Shown here: positions 56,860 through 64,000 of the stretch, one piece after another | How positions within the stretch are numbered: position 1 is the stretch's first letter | Layout of the letters: every line of letters starts with the position of its first letter | Assembly: GCA_029265315.1 (NCBI GenBank) | Contig: JAJUJM010000001.1 | Coordinates: forward strand, 106,493 to 170,492 | Direction of reading: 5' to 3' | DNA from: Actinomycetota bacterium | Lineage (GTDB): Bacteria; Actinomycetota; Coriobacteriia; Anaerosomatales; PHET01 | Length of the DNA: 64,000 bases | Position numbers and translations under genes: made by a program | Notes under the pieces: model-generated | Database searches by the model: none | The model's input: only the letters and a program-made list of their open reading frames with translations | Told to the model about the DNA's origin: nothing

Positions 56860-59009
56860 ACGTCGGCTCTCAGGATCACGCTACGAGACTGCGCTTGATG
56901 GCGTGGGCCTCTTTGGCGTTGCTCACGGTCTGGGCTGTCGCGACGTCTCTGATGGACCTTGACCCTGTTCAGCGAGTGATCCTCGCGGACGTGCCCACGT
57001 ATCTTATGCCACATGCTGTCGCCGTCGTGTTGCTGGCGGTGTTGACGTTGGACACGCTTGGCACGGTGCTGGAACACCGCTTCTGGGGTCTGTTGCTCCT
57101 CGCCGTCATACCTGTTCTGGTGGCGGAGTCATACTGGAGTCTGTACGTCATCGTCGTGGACAGCCGCGGTCCGCTCGGCTCTGTCTCGGTCCGTGTACTC
57201 CATTCGGTCGCGCAGGTCCTCATGTTCATCCTCTTGTTCAGGATGACCCGGTTCGGAGCGCTGCCGCTGCTCAATCGTGTTCGCTTCCATATCGACGTGC
57301 TCTCAGCGCTTGCCGTTTTGTGGCCGGTCCTGTATCTGGGGTGGACCTTGCAGCTCATCGGCCCGCTCGATAGTGGCGGTAGCATGGTCGCGGGCGTGAG
57401 CGCCATCTATCCTCTGTTCGGCCTCATGGCTGTAGTGGTGACGAGCACCGTGGTGTTCGCCTCGCGCGGTGCACGGGCACCGTGGGAGCGCATCGTCGCA
57501 CTGTCGTTGATGGTGTACGGGTTCAATCTCATCCTGAACCCGTTGTTGAATGCCTTGGCTCTCAGGGGCGATGAGCGCGGGTTCGCTTGGCTGACGACTC
57601 TCGGAGGCTTCGCCGCGGCCCTGCTGTGTGTTGGAGTGACCTATCGGCTGACCCCAGGTGCCGAGAGCGTCATCATGAGGGACTGGGAACTGCCGACGGC
57701 CATCGAGCCGCGTGCCCTCCGATACTTTCCTGTGGTGGTGGCCGGCTCGCTCGTCCCACTCGGGATACTGTCGCTCTCGCGTGCCGGGACACCTTCCGGC
57801 GTTCCGCTCCAATACGCGACCGTCTTCGTCGCGGTGTTGATGGCGCTTCGCTCCTTGATCGCCGCCGTCGAACGTGCGCGGACTCGCGCGATGGCGATAC
57901 TCGACCCGGAGACCGGTGCGTTCGATCGCCGGCTGCTGGCCGATCGTCTCGATGAGCTCGTGGACGATGCCTCGGAATCGGGGCGGCCGCTGTCTGTCGT
58001 CGTGTTCGATATCAGCGACTTCGTGCGCCTTGCGGCCTTCGGGCCCGCACGCCGTCGCACGGGTCGTGACCTCGTCGAGGTGATCAGGTCACAGAGTCGT
58101 TCGCCGGCGGATGTCTTCAAGATCGGCGAGGACCGCTACGCCGTTCTGCTCGATGGCGAGGCGCCCGGGGACGCGGCATCTTTCGCGCTTCGCGTCTGGC
58201 TCGCCGCCGGGAGCGACAGGGCTCCGGAGCTTCCTGATATCAGCATGGGCATCGGGGCCGGTATAGCGAGTTTTCCCATGCACGCTCTCACTCCGGACGG
58301 ACTCTTAGCGGCCGCCGAGCTGGCTGTGGCGGCGGCGCGGGCGATGGAAGGAGAGCCGGTCGCCGTCTACGATGACTCCGTGGAGATGCTCGAACCGGAT
58401 GAACGCTACGCACGGGAGCGGATGAGGTTGCTCAGGAGTACGGTGCGTGCGCTGGCCGAAGCGGTCGACGCTCGTGATCCTGCGACCAAAGACCACTCGG
58501 TCAACGTCTCTGAACTCGCAACAGCACTCGCCCAGGTGCTCGATCTGTCCGACCGCCAGGTCCAGATCGTCGGACTCGGGGCACTCATGCATGATGTGGG
58601 GAAGATCGGCGTGCGTGATGAGATCCTGCTGCGGCCGGGGCCGTTGAGCCCTGAGGAGCGGGCCGAGATCGAGGAGCACACGCTGCTCGGCGAGAGGATC
58701 CTCGCGCCGGCGATGCTCGATGACATCCTTCCGCTGGTCAGATGGCATCACGAACGGTGGGACGGCAGCGGTTATCCGGACCGCCTCACCGGCGAGGAGA
58801 TCCCGATCGAGGCGCGGATCCTCGCGGTCTGTGACGCCTTCGAGACCCTGACCACTGGAAGGCCGTACAGGGCCGCGTTGTCAATCGCCGAGGCGCTGGA
58901 GGAGATCGAGGCGTGCGCCGGCGCGCAGTTCGACCCGGCTGTGACAGCGGCGTTCGCCCGGATGGTGCGAGGGCTTGCCGGCGAGCGCGTGGTCACAGCT
59001 TCGCCATGA
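56832..59009 (+). CDS. Membrane degenerate-GGDEF and HD-GYP protein
   Basis: 725 residues, with eight or nine helices (to about 345), a GGDEF-like domain (about 350-520) and HD-GYP (about 540-720). The GGDEF site reads G432-E-D-R-Y436, which should not make c-di-GMP. The HD-GYP part has H587-D588 (LMHDVGKIG), RWHHERWDGSGYPDRLTG with G647-Y-P649, and ILAVCDAFETLT. It overlaps the preceding gene by 28 bases and is probably an ancient tandem duplicate with a diverged sensor half. ATG 56844 is an alternative start. Confidence 0.9.
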   Translation: MVGRMAVLVNVGSQDHATRLRLMAWASLALLTVWAVATSLMDLDPVQRVILADVPTYLMPHAVAVVLLAVLTLDTLGTVLEHRFWGLLLLAVIPVLVAESYWSLYVIVVDSRGPLGSVSVRVLHSVAQVLMFILLFRMTRFGALPLLNRVRFHIDVLSALAVLWPVLYLGWTLQLIGPLDSGGSMVAGVSAIYPLFGLMAVVVTSTVVFASRGARAPWERIVALSLMVYGFNLILNPLLNALALRGDERGFAWLTTLGGFAAALLCVGVTYRLTPGAESVIMRDWELPTAIEPRALRYFPVVVAGSLVPLGILSLSRAGTPSGVPLQYATVFVAVLMALRSLIAAVERARTRAMAILDPETGAFDRRLLADRLDELVDDASESGRPLSVVVFDISDFVRLAAFGPARRRTGRDLVEVIRSQSRSPADVFKIGEDRYAVLLDGEAPGDAASFALRVWLAAGSDRAPELPDISMGIGAGIASFPMHALTPDGLLAAAELAVAAARAMEGEPVAVYDDSVEMLEPDERYARERMRLLRSTVRALAEAVDARDPATKDHSVNVSELATALAQVLDLSDRQVQIVGLGALMHDVGKIGVRDEILLRPGPLSPEERAEIEEHTLLGERILAPAMLDDILPLVRWHHERWDGSGYPDRLTGEEIPIEARILAVCDAFETLTTGRPYRAALSIAEALEEIEACAGAQFDPAVTAAFARMVRGLAGERVVTASP

Positions 59010-59874
59010 TGGCGCTCACGTCGCGAGGCTCAAGAGCGTGTTTCCAGCCCGGCTCGGCGGCGGCTGGTGTCGCCGCCTCATAGGTGGGCTTGCCTTCGAC
59101 TCGGTAGTACACGCCGATCGGGATGCGGCACGTGTCAGGTGCGCACGTGAGCTCATGGAAAGTGGAGAGCGACAGCTCGAACGCCTTCACGCGGTCTGAG
59201 GCCACCCAGTCGGTCTCCTCGAGCTTGAAGACCCGCTCTCGGAACCACGAGAAGGTGTTGACCTTGTTCCATGTCACGCATGGCTGGAAGACGTCGACCA
59301 AGGCGAATCCGTCGTGCGAGAGCGCCTCGACGTAGAGCGCCGTCAGGTGCGGGATGTCTCCGGCGAACCCGCGTGCGACGAACGTCGCGCCCTCGGCGAG
59401 CGCCAGACCGATCGGGTTGATGGGATCTTCCAGCACGCCCTTGGGGGTCGACACCGTCGGCATGAGGTGGTCGGTGGTGGGTGAGGCCTGGCCGGTCGTG
59501 AGCCCGTAGATCTGGTTGTTGTGGGCGATGACGGTCATCGAGACGTTGCGGCGGCACGCGTGTACGAAGTGTCCGAGTCCCAGACCGTAGCCGTCGCCGT
59601 CACCCATCTCGACGATGACTCTCTGGTCGGGGCGTGTGAGCGCGTACGCAGCGGCAGGGGGCAGCGCTCGTCCGTGGAGGGCATGGAAGCCTTGGACGTC
59701 GTAGAAGTCAGCACCGTTGCCATGGCAGCCGATGCCCCAGAACATCGCGAACTCGTGCTTCTCCCATCCGAGCTCAGCGAGTGCCCGCTGCAGGGCGAGG
59801 AACATGGCGTGGTTGCCGCATCCGGGGCACCACGTAGGCTTGTTGGCGTTGGTGAACGCCTTGGGCTCCGGCAT
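58993..59874 (-). CDS. 2-oxoacid:ferredoxin oxidoreductase, beta subunit
   Basis: Thiamine-pyrophosphate subunit of 293 residues. WCPGCGNHAMF near 15-25, FWGIGCHGN, the TPP motif EMGDGDGYGLGLGH and HNNQIYGLTTGQASPTT are the family features. It lacks its own ferredoxin domain. AAGGAGG lies 7 bases before the ATG, which overlaps the alpha stop (ATGA). Its 3' end runs 17 bases into the oppositely oriented HD-GYP gene. It decarboxylates a 2-oxoacid to acyl-CoA with ferredoxin reduction; 2-oxoglutarate (Kor) is the commonest substrate of this two-subunit form, but pyruvate or branched-chain oxoacids are possible. Confidence 0.92.
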   Translation of the reverse strand: MPEPKAFTNANKPTWCPGCGNHAMFLALQRALAELGWEKHEFAMFWGIGCHGNGADFYDVQGFHALHGRALPPAAAYALTRPDQRVIVEMGDGDGYGLGLGHFVHACRRNVSMTVIAHNNQIYGLTTGQASPTTDHLMPTVSTPKGVLEDPINPIGLALAEGATFVARGFAGDIPHLTALYVEALSHDGFALVDVFQPCVTWNKVNTFSWFRERVFKLEETDWVASDRVKAFELSLSTFHELTCAPDTCRIPIGVYYRVEGKPTYEAATPAAAEPGWKHALEPRDVSAIMAKL

Positions 59875-61715
59875 CAGGCATCCTCCTTCGGAGCCGCGAC
59901 CGCTCCTGCGACGGTGAGCTCGACCGGTTCGCCGAGCAGGCGCTTGACGGCGGCGTAGATCTGCTCGGGCGAGAAGGGGCGACCATCGTAGCGGCGAAGG
60001 TGGTGGTGCACCGCATGCAGGCACTTCTCGCGGACGAGGCCTTCGAGCTGTCCCGTGGCGTTGCCTTCGATCACGAGGTTGATCCTGGCGTCACGAAGAA
60101 ACGCACAGACCTCATCGGTCGGGAAGGGTTCCAAAGTGGTCACCTGCAGTGCGTTGACCGCATGGCCCTCGGCGTGAAGCCAGCGAAGCGCCTCGGTCAC
60201 AGGCATCTTCGTCGACCCGAAGAAGATGAGCGAGAGATCCGCGTCGTCGGGCCCGAACCTGTTCGGTGCTGGTACGAGATCCTTCGCCAACGCGAGTTTG
60301 CGTAGGCGCTTCTCGTTCTGCGCCGTGCGCACCGCGGCGTTCTCGCCTTGGGCTCCATAGCCGTACCCGTCGTGCTCGTATGAGTTCACGAGCTGCACCG
60401 CGCCTTCGACGCCAGGCAGCACGCGTACGCTGACCCCGTCGTCGGTGATCTGGTACCGTGCGTAGCGCCCCTCTGCATCGAGGGCGTCCGGGTGGTCAGT
60501 CAGCGGTCCCTCAGTCACGAGCTTGCCGCGTGAGACCTCGACAGAGTCGAGGTCGAACGGGTCCGTGGTCGCCCGGTTGTCGGAGAGGTACGCGTCACCG
60601 AGAAGGATGACGGGCGTCTGCAGCTCGTCAGCTATGTTGAAGGCGCGCCATGCGTACTCGAACGCTTGCGCGTGGTCGCCGGGAGCAAGCACCACACGCG
60701 GGAACTCGCCCTGTGCGGCATGGAGGGCGAAGCGGAGGTCTGATTGCTCGGTCCACGTGGGCAGGCCGGTCGCGGGGCCGGGGCGAGTGAAGAGCCCCAC
60801 CACGCACGCTGTCTCGCTCACGCCCGCGAAGCCGAACGCCTCGACCATGAGCGAGAAGCCGCCTCCCGACGTGGCGCACATCGATCGCGTACCGCCGAAC
60901 GCGGCCCCGAGCACCATGTTCATCGCGGCGATCTCGTCCTCGGTGTGCTTGACCACTACTCCGGCGGCGTCACCGTGCTTGGCCATGAAATGGAGCAGTG
61001 AGGACGCGGGCGTCATCGGATAGGCCGCATAGAAGCCCACGCCAGCGGCCAACGCCCCCAGACCCACGGCTTCATGGCCGTCCACCAGGATGCGCTGCGA
61101 CGGCTCGACATACGGCAGGGAAGCGGGGAATGCGCAGCCAGCTGATCGGGCGTGTTCGTGTCCGCCGCGTGCAACGGCGACGTTCTGCTCCGCGACCTCG
61201 GGGGCCTTGTGGGCGAATTGTTCGCGAATCGATGCCTCGAGTCCGTCGAGCTCGACCCCCATGTGTCCCAGCGTGGCGCCCAGTGCCGCGACGTTGCGCA
61301 TTATCTTGACACCACCTGCCGCATCGACGATCTCGGAGAGCGGGACGGGCACCAGACAGATGTCGTCGCGTCCGGCCAGGTCCTCAGCAGGGTCAGGCTC
61401 GAAATCGTTCGGGTCGTAGATGAGGGCGCCGCCGGATGTGAGTTCGGCCACATGCAGACGTGCGCTGGGACGGTCGAGAGCGACGAGGACGTCGGTGGCC
61501 ATCACGTGGCTTGAAATAGGGTCGGCGCTCACTCGAAGGTGGTAGGTGTTGTGTCCGCCCTTGATGAGCGAGGGGTACTCCGTGAGGTCGAAGGTGTGGT
61601 AACCGGCCTTGGCGAAGACGCGAGCAAGCGACTGGCCGGCCGCCTTGATGCCGAAGCCTGCGGGTCCGCCGATGCGTATGCGCACTTCGTGTCCGTACGG
61701 GGCGTGTTGTGACAT
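59874..61715 (-). CDS. 2-oxoacid:acceptor oxidoreductase, fused gamma-alpha subunit
   Basis: 613 residues. The N-terminal gamma domain (about 1-190) starts VRIRIGGPAGFGIKAAGQSLARVFAKAG; the alpha pyrimidine-binding domain (about 215-600) contains GNEA-type DGHEAVGLGALAAGVGFYAAYPMTPAS, HTEDEIAAMNMVLGAAFGG and RPGPATGLPTWTEQSDL. Start ATG 61715 has AAAGGA 6 bases upstream; the in-frame extension to 62084 overlaps coaBC and is not real. It forms a complex with the beta subunit, pointing to a ferredoxin-based anaerobic metabolism. Confidence 0.93.
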   Translation of the reverse strand: MSQHAPYGHEVRIRIGGPAGFGIKAAGQSLARVFAKAGYHTFDLTEYPSLIKGGHNTYHLRVSADPISSHVMATDVLVALDRPSARLHVAELTSGGALIYDPNDFEPDPAEDLAGRDDICLVPVPLSEIVDAAGGVKIMRNVAALGATLGHMGVELDGLEASIREQFAHKAPEVAEQNVAVARGGHEHARSAGCAFPASLPYVEPSQRILVDGHEAVGLGALAAGVGFYAAYPMTPASSLLHFMAKHGDAAGVVVKHTEDEIAAMNMVLGAAFGGTRSMCATSGGGFSLMVEAFGFAGVSETACVVGLFTRPGPATGLPTWTEQSDLRFALHAAQGEFPRVVLAPGDHAQAFEYAWRAFNIADELQTPVILLGDAYLSDNRATTDPFDLDSVEVSRGKLVTEGPLTDHPDALDAEGRYARYQITDDGVSVRVLPGVEGAVQLVNSYEHDGYGYGAQGENAAVRTAQNEKRLRKLALAKDLVPAPNRFGPDDADLSLIFFGSTKMPVTEALRWLHAEGHAVNALQVTTLEPFPTDEVCAFLRDARINLVIEGNATGQLEGLVREKCLHAVHHHLRRYDGRPFSPEQIYAAVKRLLGEPVELTVAGAVAAPKEDA

Positions 61716-61840
61716 CGGGATCCTTTCGATTCCGCGCCGAGGGCTCCGCGGGGTCAGGTGCTTCGTGTACGGGTCGTGCTCGCTCAGGGCTTCTCGCTGT
61801 ATCTTTCCCGACCTGTGCGGCGAAGACTCGAGCGGTGACA

Positions 61841-61849
61841 TGCGATACT
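61841..61849 (+). promoter_or_regulatory. Extended -10 promoter of coaBC, leaderless
   Basis: TGC-GATACT ends 7 bases before the coaBC ATG (61857), so transcription should begin at or next to the start codon. No ribosome binding site lies in between or upstream. The divergent 2-oxoacid oxidoreductase genes start 141 bases to the left. Confidence 0.55.
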
Positions 61850-61856
61850 TGCGAAC

Positions 61857-63083
61857 ATGACCGAGAGAGCCACATCGCCGCTCGTGCTCGTGGGCGTGAC
61901 CGGCTGCATCGCCGCATACAAGGCGTGCGAGCTCGTGCGCGCGCTGCAACGCGCAGGCTGTCGTGTGAAAGTCGTCATGACCGAGAATGCGACGCGGTTC
62001 GTCGGGCCGACGACGTTTCGGGCGCTCACCGGTGAGCCGGTCGCGGTGTCGCTGTGGGACGAGCCTGCCGCCCGCGTGCACCACACGTCACTCGCCGAGG
62101 AGGCTGACGTCTTCGCGATAGTGCCGGCTACGGCGAACGTGCTCGCCAAGCTCGTCGTGGGCCGCGCGGACGATCTGCTCACGACTGTCGCGTTAGCCAC
62201 AGAGGCCCCACTCGTGATAGCCCCGGCGATGAACGTGCACATGTGGCGCGCCGAGCCCGTGAGGGAGAACGTGAAGGCGCTGCAGGCACGTGGCGCAGTC
62301 GTGATCGAGCCGGGCAGCGGCGAGCTCGCCTGCGGAGACGTCGGCGAAGGTCGCCTGGCGGACCTGTCCGTGATCTCAGAGGCCATCTTGGCCGAGGCCC
62401 GCCGGGCGCGCGATCTTGAAGGTGTGGCGGTCGTCGTCACCGCCGGTCCGACTCGGGAGCCCATAGACCCGGTGCGCTTCATCGGTAACGCTTCGAGCGG
62501 AAAGACCGGTTACGCCATCGCCGAGGAGGCCGCGCGCAGGGGTGCGAGCGTCACGCTTGTCAGTGGTCCGACCGCCCTGCCCGACCCGTTCGGTGTGGTG
62601 ACGGTCCGGGTACAGACGGCAGCTCAGATGGCCGAGGCCGTAGAGGCCGTCTACGGGGACGCCGACGTGGTCGTGGCGAGCGCCGCAGTGGCGGACTTCC
62701 GTCCGGCGCGGCCGTACCCCGACAAGCAGCACAAGGACGATGCTGGCCTCGTCATCGAGCTTGAGCGCACGACAGACATCCTGGCCGAGTTGGGGAGGCG
62801 CAAGGACGGGCGTGTACTCGTAGGCTTCGCGGCGGAGACCCGTGATGTGCTGGCCAGCGCGCGACGCAAACTCGAGGCGAAGTCACTCGATCTCGTCGTG
62901 GCGAACGATGTCTCGGACCCTGCTCTGGGTTTCGCGAGCGATGATAACCGCGTCTGGTTCGTCGACGAGGCGGGAGAGACGCAGCTGCCTGTGATGTCCA
63001 AGCGTGTGCTGGCACGCGTGCTGTGGGACCGTGTCGCCGCATCGGCGCTTGATGCCGCTGAACGTCGAAGGGAGAGGAACTGA
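61857..63083 (+). CDS. coaBC: Bifunctional phosphopantothenoylcysteine decarboxylase/synthetase CoaBC
   Basis: Coenzyme A biosynthesis, 408 residues. The N-terminal FMN decarboxylase (CoaC, about 1-180) has GVTGCIAAYKACELVRAL, the active His in RVHHTSLAEEAD, PATANVLAKLVVGRADDLL, PAMN, and a Cys in GSGELACGDVGEGRL. The C-terminal CTP-dependent synthetase (CoaB) has TAGPTREPIDPVRFIGNASSGKTG and ASAAVADFRP. The gene lacks a ribosome binding site. Its stop overlaps the DUF190 start (TGATG). Confidence 0.95.
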   Translation: MTERATSPLVLVGVTGCIAAYKACELVRALQRAGCRVKVVMTENATRFVGPTTFRALTGEPVAVSLWDEPAARVHHTSLAEEADVFAIVPATANVLAKLVVGRADDLLTTVALATEAPLVIAPAMNVHMWRAEPVRENVKALQARGAVVIEPGSGELACGDVGEGRLADLSVISEAILAEARRARDLEGVAVVVTAGPTREPIDPVRFIGNASSGKTGYAIAEEAARRGASVTLVSGPTALPDPFGVVTVRVQTAAQMAEAVEAVYGDADVVVASAAVADFRPARPYPDKQHKDDAGLVIELERTTDILAELGRRKDGRVLVGFAAETRDVLASARRKLEAKSLDLVVANDVSDPALGFASDDNRVWFVDEAGETQLPVMSKRVLARVLWDRVAASALDAAERRRERN

Positions 63084-63442
63084 TGACCCGGAAACTCGAG
63101 GGTGCGGCGAAGCGACTCGCAGCCTATGTCGGCGAGGACGAGACCTACGAGGACAGGCCGCTGTATCAGGCACTCGTCGAGCAGGCGCGCATCCAGGGCT
63201 GTGCAGGTGCTACCGCGCTGCGTGGCATGGTGGGCTTCGGGGCCGCCAGTCGCGACATCGCCAAGCACGGCCTGCGCATGTCCACGGATTGCCCGGTCAT
63301 GGTGGTCGTCGTGGATGAGGCGCCACGCATCGCCGCGCTCGCCGAGGTGTGGTCGGCGATGGTGCCCAGCGGGATCGTCACGCTGGAGGACGTGAGCGTC
63401 GTGCTGTACACCGGGCGAGATGGTGACATGGCGGGCTCGTAG
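63083..63442 (+). CDS. DUF190 family protein
   Basis: 119 residues with the DUF190 pattern: YVGEDETYEDRPLYQALVEQARIQGCAGATALRGMVGFGA, then DCPVMVVVVDEAPRIAAL and the GIVTLEDVSVVLY end. DUF190 proteins have a PII-like fold and often sit next to crcB fluoride exporters; no crcB is near here. The ATG overlaps the coaBC stop and GGAGAGGA precedes it. Ligand and target are unknown. Confidence 0.9.
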   Translation: MTRKLEGAAKRLAAYVGEDETYEDRPLYQALVEQARIQGCAGATALRGMVGFGAASRDIAKHGLRMSTDCPVMVVVVDEAPRIAALAEVWSAMVPSGIVTLEDVSVVLYTGRDGDMAGS

Positions 63443-63462
63443 GGGGAGCGGAGCGGTCGTGC

Positions 63463-63491
63463 TTGATGCGAGCGGCCCCTCGTCGTAGACT
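63463..63491 (+). promoter_or_regulatory. tRNA-Pro promoter
   Basis: TTGATG (63463-63468), exactly 17 bases, TAGACT (63486-63491), 28 bases before the tRNA. A small GCCGTC/GACGGC hairpin (63500-63515) lies between promoter and tRNA, perhaps a processing signal. Confidence 0.65.
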
Positions 63492-63519
63492 GCTTCCTTG
63501 CCGTCTGAGGACGGCGTCT

Positions 63520-63596
<77 letters not shown>

Positions 63597-63610
63597 GAAA
63601 AACCTCAGGT

Positions 63611-63645
63611 GAGAGGGTGTGTCGCTCAAAGGCGATGCACCCTCT
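63611..63645 (+). terminator. Terminator hairpin after tRNA-Pro
   Basis: GAGAGGGTG pairs with CACCCTCTC and an inner TGTCGC/GCGATG stem with two G-U pairs extends it to 15 pairs around TCAAAG. It lies 14 bases after the tRNA and is followed by a weak T-containing stretch. From there to 63803 I see no gene. Confidence 0.7.
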
Positions 63646-63803
63646 CCCTCGTTCTTGGGGCCCCGTTGTCCGATCGTTCTCCCGCTCTCTGGCCGCTGGC
63701 GCCTCGCGTGCGGCTTGGGTCCCGTCGCTCGCAGCGCCGTTCGAGTGCGCGTATCGTCTAGGAGGCAAGAACTCGTCAACCTGACGACTGGAGAGCAGGA
63801 CAG

Positions 63804-64000
63804 ATGAACCCGAAGCCGCGGTCAACGCCTCCTGCCGCATGTATGGCTGACGCCCACGACGTCATCCGCATACGTGGTGCTCGCGAGAACAACCTCAAGG
63901 GTTTGGATGTCGATGTCCCGAAGCGTCGTCTGACGGTGTTCACCGGTGTATCCGGCTCCGGGAAGAGCTCGCTCGTGTTCGACACGATCGCCGCCGAGTC
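63804..64000 (+). CDS. UvrA-family ABC ATPase (5' part)
   Basis: The first 65 codons only; the gene runs off the window. After about 13 unconserved residues comes [37 protein letters not shown], the UvrA N-terminal nucleotide-binding site with its Walker A, then [11 protein letters not shown]. Canonical UvrA usually reads AFDTIYAEGQ here; VFDTIAAES is more like the UvrA2/DrrC-type paralogues linked to drug resistance, so it may not be the repair UvrA. An AGGA lies near ATG 63804; ATG 63843 is an alternative. Confidence 0.8.
   Translation, partial: MNPKPRSTPPAACMADAHDVIRIRGARENNLKGLDVDVPKRRLTVFTGVSGSGKSSLVFDTIAAE

Noticed and set aside
61716-62084. 123-codon N-terminal extension of the oxidoreductase alpha gene
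   Set aside because: It is antisense to the start of coaBC and the divergent promoter; ATG 61715 has a ribosome binding site and begins the family domain.
63500-63515. GCCGTC-TGAG-GACGGC hairpin before tRNA-Pro as a terminator
   Set aside because: It lies between the tRNA promoter and the tRNA, where a terminator would block expression; a leader-processing structure is more plausible.

Overview
The window is about 64 kb of GC-rich bacterial chromosome. It is almost entirely coding and carries housekeeping gene clusters in a conserved order. The gene content points to a deep-branching, probably anaerobic actinobacterium: an actinobacterial-type integration host factor (mihF) next to gmk and rpoZ, a dcw cluster without ftsA in which ftsQ is followed directly by ftsZ, SepF and DivIVA as division/polarity partners, a class 1B PyrK/PyrD pair, a 2-oxoacid:ferredoxin oxidoreductase and rubrerythrin-like proteins. 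Membership of Coriobacteriia or a sister class is my inference; no rRNA is present to test it.

Layout. 1-840: end of a NupQ-type ABC permease. 859-2378 (minus strand): a DUF4349 lipoprotein with a small membrane protein, and a 46-residue single-span protein with its own promoter. 2622-18841: mraZ-rsmH-ftsL-ftsI-murE-murF-mraY-murD-ftsW-murG-murC-murB-ftsQ, then a 275-nt promoter-bearing gap and ftsZ, closed by two perfect hairpins. 19026-19784 (minus): a DUF4013 membrane protein. 19874-25014: pgeF, then pstS-pstC-pstA-pstB and phoU. 25021-28804: yggS-sepF-proC-yggT-divIVA-DUF167 and a small conserved protein. 28894-34087: a T-box-controlled ileS, a DksA/TraR-type zinc-finger protein, lspA and rluD. 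34084-35571: a membrane PAS-GAF-PAS protein with no output domain. 35618-47181: a PyrR-attenuated pyrimidine operon, pyrR-pyrB-pyrC-carA-(universal stress protein)-carB-pyrK-pyrD-pyrF-pyrE. 47305-50992: mihF-gmk-rpoZ-thiI and a queuosine-mannosyltransferase-like glycosyltransferase. 51024-53219: rubrerythrin-like, DJ-1/PfpI-like and NapH-like redox genes. 53299-54584: an alpha-oxoamine synthase behind a palindromic operator candidate. 54620-59009: two tandem membrane GGDEF/HD-GYP proteins. 58993-61715 (minus): 2-oxoacid:ferredoxin oxidoreductase beta and alpha/gamma subunits. 61841-64000: coaBC (probably leaderless), a DUF190 gene, tRNA-Pro(GGG), a terminator and the start of a uvrA-family gene.

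How it fits together. The first third makes and polymerises peptidoglycan precursor and builds the division ring; SepF, YggT and DivIVA further on belong to the same programme. The middle supplies phosphate uptake, isoleucyl-tRNA and de novo UMP. Three classical regulatory devices can be read from the DNA: a MraZ-type repeat array over the mraZ promoter, an Ile T-box with mutually exclusive antiterminator and terminator, and a PyrR-binding loop followed by an intrinsic terminator. No CRISPR array, prophage, insertion sequence or obvious transferred island was seen. The less explained material is regulatory (several palindromes and a possible small RNA after ftsZ), long out-of-frame gene overlaps (ftsW/murG, pgeF/pstS), and orphan proteins (QTMAN-like transferase, PAS-GAF-PAS sensor, stress protein inside the pyr operon).
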